Part shown: in pieces, positions 1-5,120 of the stretch
Numbering within the stretch: the stretch's first letter is position 1
How the letters are laid out: every line of letters starts with the position of its first letter
NCBI GenBank assembly: GCA_011049745.1
Contig: DRHE01000069.1
Span: forward strand, 1-5,158
Reading direction: 5' to 3'
Source: Spirochaetales bacterium
Lineage (GTDB): Bacteria; Spirochaetota; Spirochaetia; SZUA-6; DRHE01
Length of the DNA: 5,158 nucleotides
Position numbers and translations under genes: made by a program
Notes under the pieces: model-generated
Told to the model about the DNA's origin: nothing
What the model saw: the letters and a program-made list of their open reading frames with translations, nothing else
The model's database searches: none

Positions 1-98
1 ATATAGTAGAGCCCTTTTTCAACGCATTCCCGCAATCCTGCAAGTGTGTTGGGTGGAGAAGAGAGTTGTGTTCTTGCAGCATGTGAAACGATCCGCAT
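1..98 (-). CDS. Glycerophosphodiester phosphodiesterase-like protein, N-terminal part (cut by window edge)
   Basis: Read on the minus strand from an ATG at 98-96, this frame stays open for 32 codons to the window edge. The peptide starts MRIVSHAART, then has PPNTLAGL and ends EKGLYY. This follows the N-terminal pattern of the GDPD family (UgpQ-like: RIV-H near the start, a P-x-N-T-L-A turn about ten residues later, then a helix ending in G before the I-E-x-D metal-binding strand). GDPD enzymes hydrolyse glycerophosphodiesters to glycerol 3-phosphate and an alcohol. Two normally conserved positions differ: the usual HR-G is H-A-A, and the usual P-E-N-T is P-P-N-T. The catalytic-type His is kept. 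The start is preceded by a G-run (102-108 on the + strand) that could serve as a ribosome binding site 3 bases away, and by a good promoter. An in-frame TGA at 137-135 limits the start. Most of the protein, including the metal-binding residues, lies outside the window, so activity cannot be judged. Confidence 0.6.
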   Translation of the reverse strand, partial: MRIVSHAARTQLSSPPNTLAGLRECVEKGLYY

Positions 99-120
99 TT
101 TCCCCCCCGGAATGGACAGT

Positions 121-150
121 ACTATAATTCCAAATCATTTTAGAGGTCAA
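121..150 (-). promoter_or_regulatory. Candidate sigma70 promoter for the divergent GDPD-like gene
   Basis: On the minus strand, TTGACC (150-145, 5/6 to the -35 consensus) and TATAGT (126-121, 5/6 to the -10 consensus) are separated by 18 bases. Transcription would start near 114, giving a leader of about 16 bases before the ATG at 98. The short leader fits the chosen start. The boxes are seen directly; promoter activity is inferred. Confidence 0.55.
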
Positions 151-207
151 TTTCTATTTGCTCCGGGTTATTAACAGAGAATCTACTATCAGGCGAACCA
201 TATAAAT

Positions 208-247
208 CTTATTAAAACTGCGCGTGATTCCTCTTACACTTAATAAG
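208..247. repeat. Inverted repeat between the divergent promoters, possible operator
   Basis: CTTATTAA at 208-215 and its exact reverse complement TTAATAAG at 240-247 lie 32 bases apart centre to centre, about three helical turns. Both lie between the two outward-facing promoters. Each arm also has an AGGC outward of it (191-194 on the + strand; GCCT at 256-259), at unequal distances. This spacing would suit a regulator binding two sites on one DNA face. The arms are AT-rich and short, so chance is a real alternative. Confidence 0.25.
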
Positions 248-289
248 CGAATCCTGCCTAATAATGAGATACAAATTAACAATTTCAAT

Positions 290-316
290 TTGACGGGAAA
301 AAATCGTTGGTATAGA
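290..316 (+). promoter_or_regulatory. Candidate extended -10 promoter of the ABC transporter operon
   Basis: TTGACG (290-295, 5/6 to the -35 consensus) is followed after 15 bases by TATAGA (311-316, 5/6 to the -10 consensus). TGG at 308-310 precedes the -10 and forms an extended TGn -10 element, which can compensate for the short spacer. The predicted start is around 323, about 30 bases before the binding-protein ATG. A 6-bp inverted repeat, CAAATT (272-277)/AATTTG (287-292), overlaps the -35 box and could be a repressor site. The boxes are seen; function is inferred. Confidence 0.55.
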
Positions 317-341
317 GTCTTCTTAAACCTGAAAAAACATT

Positions 342-348
342 AAGGAGG
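342..348 (+). promoter_or_regulatory. Strong ribosome binding site of the solute-binding protein gene
   Basis: AAGGAGG is a near-perfect Shine-Dalgarno sequence ending 6 bases before the ATG at 355, and it fixes that start. It suits a gene whose product is needed in high amounts. Confidence 0.85.
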
Positions 349-354
349 AAGATC

Positions 355-1746
355 ATGAAAAAATGGTTGTTTTTAGCAGTGTTGCTGATCATTACCGGTG
401 TTATATTTGCCGGAGGTCAGAAGGAGCCGGCGGAAGGCCCGAGAGAGGTTATTATCACGGTCAGGGCAAAAGGAAGTCCTACTGAGCACTGGAAGGCAGA
501 TGCATTTGATGAAGCTGTAAAGGTTGTCAATGCAGAGCTCAAGAGTGAGGGAGATAACAGAACTGTTGTTGTTGAAAAGATGTTCGATGATCCGGACTGG
601 AGTGATTTTGTAAGAAGTTACATTATGGCTGCTGATGCAGGCGAGGCGCCGGATATCATTCTTGGTGGACATGAGCATATCGCTATCTATGCAACAGCAG
701 GATACATTATGCCCCTGGCTGATTCTGTATCAGAGATAAAGGCAATGGCTCCTGAATTTGCCGATGTGTTCGATAATCTATGGAGTTCCTGTATGCTGCG
801 TGGAAAAGTCTGGGGAATTCCCCAGGATATAGAGGCAAGGCCCTTTTATTTCAACAAAGCAAAACTTGAGGAACTTGGCTGGAGCGATGCAGAGATTGCG
901 GCGCTTCCTGATAAGATCAAAAATGGCCAGTACACACTGGACGATATGATTGCAACAGCTAAAGAGGCAATTTCCAAGGGTGTTGTCGAGCCCGGATACG
1001 GTTACTGGCACCGGCCCAAAAGGGGTCCTGATTTTTACCAGTACTACTTTTCCTATGGCGGACAGTTCTATGATGCAGCGTCTGATAAGCTTGTTGTTGT
1101 TAAAGACGCACTTGAAAAATGGTATGCTTTCCAGAGAAAAATTGTCGATGAAGGGATTACTCCTAAAAACTTTATCGGAACAGATTGGAGAATCTGGCAT
1201 GATGCGGTAAGCCATGGAAAGGCACTATTCTGGAATGGCGGTTCCTGGCAATGGGGCGAATGGGCAGGTGTTTACCTAAAAGACCTTGGCGGACAGGACT
1301 ATTTGTTTGAGAATGTTGGTTATGCGCTTCAGCCGGCAGGTGTAAGGGGACAAAGCGGTGGAACACTCTCACATCCGACCGTCTATATGGTAACATCAGA
1401 AAAAGCGAGTGGAAATAAGGACACGGATCTTGCTGTCAGACTACTTGCCAAGGTTAGCACAAAAGAGCTCAACACCAAACATGCTGTAGAGAGTACCCAT
1501 ATCGGAATCCTCAAGTCTCAGGCAGCTTATGGACCATATAAAGATGACAAATTCCTCTCAGATGTCATCTATATGCTGGATTATAACTATTTCATGCCCA
1601 ATCATACGCTGTTCAGCACCTGGGAAGATGCAATATGGGAAGGAATGCAAGCTGCAGAGCTTGGAGAAAGGTCCCCTGCGGACTCCGTTGCAAAGACAGT
1701 CAAACTGCTTAAAGCAGAATTGGGTGATGATTTACTTATTAAATAA
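355..1746 (+). CDS. ABC transporter extracellular solute-binding protein, CUT1 (UgpB/MalE-like) family
   Basis: The 463-residue product is the periplasmic receptor of the import system and should deliver ligand to the permease pair encoded just downstream. Residues 1-19 form a signal peptide: KK, a hydrophobic core at about 4-18, and a likely signal peptidase I site after I-F-A (17-19), followed by GGQKE. There is no Cys and hence no lipobox, so it should be soluble rather than a lipoprotein. Family hallmarks are APDII at 98-102, the hinge-region segment G-K-V-W-G-I-P (150-156) followed by ARPFYFNKAKLEELG (161-175), a glycine- and tryptophan-rich stretch GKALFWNGGSWQWGEW (288-303), PTVYMVTSEK (341-350), and a final amphipathic helix region from about 423 to 456. 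The several aromatic residues at 278-303 are plausible ligand contacts for a polyol or sugar (inference). Length is normal for the family. The ligand is unknown; the divergent GDPD-like gene hints at a glycerophospho compound. A strong Shine-Dalgarno supports the start. Confidence 0.93.
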   Translation: MKKWLFLAVLLIITGVIFAGGQKEPAEGPREVIITVRAKGSPTEHWKADAFDEAVKVVNAELKSEGDNRTVVVEKMFDDPDWSDFVRSYIMAADAGEAPDIILGGHEHIAIYATAGYIMPLADSVSEIKAMAPEFADVFDNLWSSCMLRGKVWGIPQDIEARPFYFNKAKLEELGWSDAEIAALPDKIKNGQYTLDDMIATAKEAISKGVVEPGYGYWHRPKRGPDFYQYYFSYGGQFYDAASDKLVVVKDALEKWYAFQRKIVDEGITPKNFIGTDWRIWHDAVSHGKALFWNGGSWQWGEWAGVYLKDLGGQDYLFENVGYALQPAGVRGQSGGTLSHPTVYMVTSEKASGNKDTDLAVRLLAKVSTKELNTKHAVESTHIGILKSQAAYGPYKDDKFLSDVIYMLDYNYFMPNHTLFSTWEDAIWEGMQAAELGERSPADSVAKTVKLLKAELGDDLLIK

Positions 1747-1755
1747 ATCGACCTC

Positions 1756-1791
1756 TAGAAATGCCGGGTCTCTTTTGGCCCGGCATTTCTA
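1756..1791 (+). terminator. Intercistronic hairpin after the binding-protein gene (attenuator or mRNA-stabilising stem-loop)
   Basis: TAGAAATGCCGGG (1756-1768) is perfectly complementary to CCCGGCATTTCTA (1779-1791). Two further pairs inside (one G-U) would leave a 6-base loop, TCTTTT. The stem starts 10 bases after the stop codon and ends 4 bases before the ribosome binding site of the next gene. No T-run follows it, so it is a poor classical terminator. It more likely causes partial termination or protects the 3' end of the binding-protein message against exonucleases, as is known between malE and malF in enteric bacteria. Either would give more binding protein than permease. The fold is seen directly; the role is inferred. 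Confidence 0.75.
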
Positions 1792-1795
1792 TTAC

Positions 1796-1802
1796 AAGGA
1801 GG
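1796..1802 (+). promoter_or_regulatory. Ribosome binding site that fixes a GTG start for the first permease
   Basis: AAGGAGG ends 7 bases before GTG at 1810. No in-frame ATG is as well placed, so the non-ATG start is well supported. The site begins 4 bases after the preceding hairpin, so structure in that stem could influence access to it. Confidence 0.8.
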
Positions 1803-1809
1803 AGAAAAG

Positions 1810-2772
1810 GTGAATACTGATACTATTTCTCAAGAAAAGAGAGCAGCATTAGAATTAAGCGGAAAGAATCGGGGCAAGTGGGATTGGTTTAAATTTCTCC
1901 TTCCAGCTTTCATTCTGGTTCTGCTTTTTTTCTTTCTGCCAATTATTATAACCTTTTTTATTTCCTGTACCAATATGAGTACGGCTACTGGTTTTCAAAA
2001 TTGGAAGTGGATAGGATTTGGAAACTATAAAAGAATAATCACGCACCCGGATACCCTCAGTCATCTTATGCTTACTTTGTCTTATGTTGCAGTTACACTA
2101 GTGTTTTTTAATGTTGGGATGAGCCTTGTTATCGCCCTTCTTACAACGCATATTCCTCGCCAGGTAGGATTTTTCTTCAGAGCATTGTGGCTTCTGCCAA
2201 GGATTACACCGGTTGTTGTTTATGTAATGATGTGGCGTTTTATTGCAGCTGACGCACCTTATGGAATCCTTAATCAGATTTTAATTATACCTCTTGGTCT
2301 TGAGACCGTGAATTGGCTTCCCGCTGCTCCTTTTCTCTTTATTGTTCTGGTTAACGGTTTTATAGGCGCCTCTTTTGGAATGATCCTTTTTACTTCTGCC
2401 ATTGAGAGTATTCCCAAGGATCTGATGATGTCATCTCTTGTCGACGGCTCCTCCATGTGGCAGAGAATTCGTTTTGTCATAATACCTCATCTCAGGTGGC
2501 CGCTCCTTTTTGTGACAACATTTCAGACCCTCTCCCTGATGACCTCATTTGAACAGATATTGATTCTTACCGATGGAGCGTATAAAACTGAGGTCTGGTC
2601 ATTATGGGCATACCATAAGGCATTAAGCTCCTATTCAGGCAACTTGCAATGGGGTTTTGGAACCGCCCTTGCTGCAATTTTGGTTACAATTGGCATTGTT
2701 ATGGCATTCGGTTATATGCGCTTTTTTAAGTTTGATGAACTTGTCCAGGAACCAAAGATCGAAACTCTATAA
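1810..2772 (+). CDS. ABC transporter permease, MalF/UgpA-type
   Basis: The 320-residue inner-membrane protein is one half of the translocation channel. After a charged cytoplasmic N-terminus (residues 1-25), the first membrane helix is at about 28-52, followed by a periplasmic segment with N-W-K-W-I-G-F-G-N-Y (64-73), typical of MalF/UgpA proteins. Further helices lie near 85-112, 119-145, 173-197, 228-250 and 283-303. The segment FRALWLLPRITPVVVYVMMW (123-142) is characteristic of the family. The ATPase-docking EAA loop is at about 199-226, ending in VDG (211-213) and IIP (224-226). The canonical EAA is degenerate here (M-S-S at 207-209), while the D-G and the proline are kept. The start codon is GTG behind a strong Shine-Dalgarno. 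The next permease gene begins 11 bases after the stop, so the two are translated from one message. Confidence 0.93.
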   Translation: MNTDTISQEKRAALELSGKNRGKWDWFKFLLPAFILVLLFFFLPIIITFFISCTNMSTATGFQNWKWIGFGNYKRIITHPDTLSHLMLTLSYVAVTLVFFNVGMSLVIALLTTHIPRQVGFFFRALWLLPRITPVVVYVMMWRFIAADAPYGILNQILIIPLGLETVNWLPAAPFLFIVLVNGFIGASFGMILFTSAIESIPKDLMMSSLVDGSSMWQRIRFVIIPHLRWPLLFVTTFQTLSLMTSFEQILILTDGAYKTEVWSLWAYHKALSSYSGNLQWGFGTALAAILVTIGIVMAFGYMRFFKFDELVQEPKIETL

Positions 2773-2783
2773 GGAAATGTTGT

Positions 2784-3665
2784 ATGAAATCTAAAATAAT
2801 ATCTAAATCAATTCCCTATTTAATACTGATTATATTTACGCTGCCAATAATATTAGGGTATGCCTGGATCCTCATTTCAACCTTCTCTACAAGGACCTAT
2901 GGGTTGTTTCCGGTTGATAAGCATGGCGAGTTCGGAGGATTTACCCTGTCCAACTGGAGTTTTATGTTTGAGCGGAGTATATGGATTGTAACACTCAATA
3001 CATTCCTGCTTGCAGCCGGACTGACAATTGGTGTGCTTATTGTTTCCATGATGGCAGGATATGCACTTTCAAGAATAAAATTCCCCGGAAGGAAAGCTTT
3101 TCTATCTATGACGCTGATTCTTCATGCCTTCCCAACGGTAACCCTTCTTATTGCTATCTACTTTGTCTTAAGATGGATCTCCTTGATCCCTATCCTGGGT
3201 AGGGGACTTCCGATTATAGGCGGTTTTGGATATAACACGCTGGGAGGTGTTATTCTGGTTAGTCTTGCTTTACAGCTTCCGCTTGGCATATGGCTTATGA
3301 AGGGTTTTTTCGACAATGTTTCATGGGATCTGGAAAGGGCATCGCTTATTGACGGATGTTCCAGGTTCAGGACGTGGAGGGAGATAATGGTCCCACAGAT
3401 AAAACCCGGGATCGCGGCTCTTGCTATATTTTCGTTTATTCAAGGATGGGGATCATTTATTATTCCCTATTCTTATATGGTTGACGCAAATAAGGCCACT
3501 ATTGCTACCTATCTTAATAATATGCTTTCTGAAACAGCACCGACTAATTACAGTATGGTTGCTGCTGTAGGGCTTTTCCAGTTATTGCCTGTTCTTGCGT
3601 TTTATATATTTACACAAAAATATCTACTCAGCATTTTTGCAGGCGGAGTAAAAGGTGCAAATTAA
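2784..3665 (+). CDS. ABC transporter permease, MalG/UgpE-type
   Basis: The 293-residue inner-membrane protein is the second half of the channel. Membrane helices lie at about 11-34, 68-93, 106-130, 151-173, 208-230 and 257-277. The segment S-M-M-A-G-Y-A-L-S-R (88-97) is the usual MalG-type feature. The EAA loop reads LERASLIDG (183-191) and ends at IMVP (201-204); it matches the consensus better than that of the partner permease. The C-terminus FAGGVKGAN is typical of MalG/UgpE proteins. The ribosome binding site AAGGAA (2771-2776) overlaps the stop codon of the preceding gene and lies 7 bases before the ATG, so translation is likely coupled. An upstream ATG at 2776 is in another frame and is not the start. 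Confidence 0.93.
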   Translation: MKSKIISKSIPYLILIIFTLPIILGYAWILISTFSTRTYGLFPVDKHGEFGGFTLSNWSFMFERSIWIVTLNTFLLAAGLTIGVLIVSMMAGYALSRIKFPGRKAFLSMTLILHAFPTVTLLIAIYFVLRWISLIPILGRGLPIIGGFGYNTLGGVILVSLALQLPLGIWLMKGFFDNVSWDLERASLIDGCSRFRTWREIMVPQIKPGIAALAIFSFIQGWGSFIIPYSYMVDANKATIATYLNNMLSETAPTNYSMVAAVGLFQLLPVLAFYIFTQKYLLSIFAGGVKGAN

Positions 3666-3679
3666 AAAAGGAGAAGAAA

Positions 3680-4759
3680 ATGAAACTTGATCTTATCAAT
3701 ATAACAAAAAAATTTGGTAATGTAACAGCGGTTGATAGGATAAATCTAGATATTAAAGATGGAGAATTTGTTGCCTTCTTAGGCCCTTCAGGCTGCGGAA
3801 AAACTACGACGCTGCTTATGGTTGCAGGAATCTATAAAGCTACTGACGGCGACCTTCTTTTTGATGGGGAGCGGGTTAATAAATGGGCTCCCAAAGACAG
3901 GGATATCGGCATGGTCTTTCAGAGTTATGCCCTGTACCCGCATATGACGGTCTACCAGAACCTGGTCTATCCCCTGGTCTTGAAAAAAAGGCCCAAGGCT
4001 GAGATGCAGAAAGAAGCACAGGGTGTCGCCGATATGATGGGAATCGGACATCTCCTGAAACGGAGACCGGGACAGCTCTCCGGTGGGCAGCAGCAGCGGG
4101 TAGCCCTGGGCCGGGCATTAATCAAGAAACCAAGAATACTGCTCTTCGATGAACCGTTGTCAAACCTGGATGCCCGTTTGCGGATCTCCATGAGGGGTGA
4201 AATCAAAAAACTGCAGAAGGATATGGGGATTACCAGTATCTATGTGACCCACGATCAAATCGAGGCCCTTACCATGGCAGACAGGATTGCCGTAATAAAG
4301 GACGGTATTCTGCAGGCGTATACGAACCCTGAGGATCTCCATAACCGGCCCAGGACCCTGTTCATTGCCGAGTTTATCGGGAATCCACCGATGAATCTCT
4401 TTGATGTTGAGATTAAGAGTGAAGGGGCTAAGCTTTTCGCAAGTCTTGGAGAAGGTGTAAAATTGGCAATTCCCGATTCTAGAAAACCGAAAAAACCGGT
4501 TGCCGGCAGGGTGAGAATGGGTATAAGACCGCAGGATATTCATCCGGATGCCAAAGAGGGGATCGAGACGGAAGTCTCTTTAGTTGAGCCTATGGGCAGG
4601 GATGATCTAATAGTGTGCCGTGTAGGGGAAATGGATATTCATTTCCTTGTTGATCCGGTTATGAAGCTAAAGATGGGAAACAGGATAAAGTTGAAGTTTG
4701 ATATGGAGACAATACAATTCTTCGATACGGAAAGCGAACTTTCACTGCTTTGGAGTTGA
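3680..4759 (+). CDS. ABC transporter ATP-binding protein, UgpC/MalK/MsmK-type
   Basis: The 359-residue cytoplasmic ATPase forms a homodimer under the two permeases and powers import. All nucleotide-binding elements are intact: Walker A GPSGCGKT (35-42), Q-loop Q81, signature LSGGQQQR (133-140), Walker B ILLFDEP (153-159, catalytic E158), D-loop SNLD (161-164) and switch H191 in T-H-D-Q. Residues from about 236 to 359 form the C-terminal TOBE/OB regulatory domain, with G-N-P-P-M-N (235-240) and MGIRPQDI (280-287) as in UgpC, MalK and MsmK. Length is normal for this subfamily. AAGGAG (3668-3673) lies 6 bases before the ATG, 14 bases after the previous stop. ATPases of this type can serve several CUT1 transporters, so it does not define the substrate. 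Base composition shifts from AT-rich to GC-rich inside the gene. Confidence 0.96.
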   Translation: MKLDLINITKKFGNVTAVDRINLDIKDGEFVAFLGPSGCGKTTTLLMVAGIYKATDGDLLFDGERVNKWAPKDRDIGMVFQSYALYPHMTVYQNLVYPLVLKKRPKAEMQKEAQGVADMMGIGHLLKRRPGQLSGGQQQRVALGRALIKKPRILLFDEPLSNLDARLRISMRGEIKKLQKDMGITSIYVTHDQIEALTMADRIAVIKDGILQAYTNPEDLHNRPRTLFIAEFIGNPPMNLFDVEIKSEGAKLFASLGEGVKLAIPDSRKPKKPVAGRVRMGIRPQDIHPDAKEGIETEVSLVEPMGRDDLIVCRVGEMDIHFLVDPVMKLKMGNRIKLKFDMETIQFFDTESELSLLWS

Positions 4760-4837
4760 CGGATGATTGCCAGAGCAATGAATGGCAGCGTCGACTGCAG
4801 AAGTCAAAAATGAAGGAATCTATAGCAGGAAGACGGA

Positions 4838-4867
4838 TTGGTGACACTGGCAGGTTCTGCATATAAT
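4838..4867 (+). promoter_or_regulatory. Possible promoter reading into the downstream repeat region
   Basis: TATAAT (4862-4867) is a perfect -10 consensus. Eighteen bases upstream is TTGGTG (4838-4843), which matches only the TTG of the -35 consensus. A transcript would start near 4874, at the beginning of the repeat and hairpin region, and would have no protein-coding content. The -35 is poor and the surroundings are AT-rich, so the call is weak. Confidence 0.2.
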
Positions 4868-4898
4868 GGGCACACGTAAAATTTTTTTTCGGGCTTTG

Positions 4899-4920
4899 CT
4901 TCCTTGCTGACGCAAGGAGG
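4899..4920. repeat. Hairpin 1 of the downstream region
   Basis: CTTCCTTGC (4899-4907) pairs with GCAAGGAGG (4912-4920) over 9 bp, one of them G-U, around a 4-base loop TGAC. An A4-T8 tract lies just before it at 4878-4889, but no T-run follows on either strand in terminator position, so it is not a convincing intrinsic terminator. Confidence 0.6.
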
Positions 4921-4946
4921 AACCGCTTACTACCCCATACCGCGCT

Positions 4947-4966
4947 CCGCGCTGCAGAGCAGGCGG
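4947..4966. repeat. Hairpin 2 of the downstream region, GC-rich
   Basis: CCGC (4947-4950) plus CTGC (4952-4955) pair with GCAG (4959-4962) plus GCGG (4963-4966). The stem is 8 bp with a single extruded G at 4951 and a 3-base loop AGA. An alternative longer fold pairs TACC (4938-4941) with GGTA (4966-4969). It lies between the two repeat units. Confidence 0.5.
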
Positions 4967-5018
4967 GTAAAAATTTATTTCCCCCAGACACGCTACTACC
5001 CTCCATATAATAAATAGT

Positions 5019-5063
5019 GCCTATCCGGTTCGGCTCAGGTTGCATCTTGGAGCTGACCTAGGC
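5019..5063. repeat. Hairpin 3 of the downstream region, bulged
   Basis: GCCTA (5019-5023) pairs with TAGGC (5059-5063). GGTT (5027-5030) pairs with GACC (5055-5058, one G-U), and GCTC (5033-5036) pairs with GAGC (5050-5053). All unpaired extra bases (TCC at 5024-5026, C at 5031) are on one side. The loop is about 13 bases. The three stems in register make a fold plausible, but no covariation can be seen from one sequence. Confidence 0.4.
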
Positions 5064-5072
5064 GAATCTACC

Positions 5073-5120
5073 ATACGTGGTTTCCTGCGGTATATAGCTC
5101 ATCATACGCAGGCCCCGTGT
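5073..5120. repeat. Hairpin 4 of the downstream region, bulged
   Basis: ATACGTGG (5073-5080) pairs with CCCCGTGT (5113-5120) with one mismatch and one G-U. CCTGCG (5084-5089) pairs perfectly with CGCAGG (5107-5112), and TAT (5091-5093) with ATA (5104-5106). TTT (5081-5083) and G5090 are extruded, again all on the 5' arm, as in the preceding hairpin. The loop is 10 bases. Confidence 0.45.

Larger units (their letters stand above)
4876..5007. repeat. Degenerate tandem repeat, two units (4876-4939 and 4967-5007)
   Basis: Two separate sequence blocks recur in the same order. Block A is GTAAAATTTTTTTTC (4876-4890) and GTAAAAATTTATTTC (4967-4981), 13 of 15 bases identical. Block B is CGCTTACTACCCCATA (4924-4939) and CGCTACTACCCTCCATA (4991-5007), identical except for two single-base insertions. 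In the first unit, A and B are separated by 33 bases that contain a perfect hairpin; in the second, by only 9 bases. This looks like duplication of a small element followed by gain or loss of the hairpin. Confidence 0.6.

Noticed and set aside
373..1396. Opposite-strand open frames inside the binding-protein gene
   Set aside because: They lie antisense to a clearly conserved coding sequence, lack ribosome binding sites and show no family features; they are shadows of the real frame.
3788..4543. Opposite-strand open frames inside the ATPase gene
   Set aside because: They are antisense to intact Walker, signature and TOBE motifs and have proline/serine/arginine-rich products typical of shadow frames.
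4763..4813. Short frame of 16 codons right after the ATPase stop (MIARAMNGSV...)
   Set aside because: No ribosome binding site of quality, very short, and no recognisable similarity; most likely chance.
5006..5011. TATAAT as a second promoter in the downstream region
   Set aside because: No -35-like hexamer lies 15-19 bases upstream, and the local AT-richness makes a chance match likely.
4659..5045. Minus-strand open frame of 128 codons overlapping the end of the ATPase gene
   Set aside because: It overlaps the conserved 3' end of the ATPase gene by 101 bases, runs through hairpins and an A/T tract, and its product matches no family I know. The composition looks like a translated repeat.
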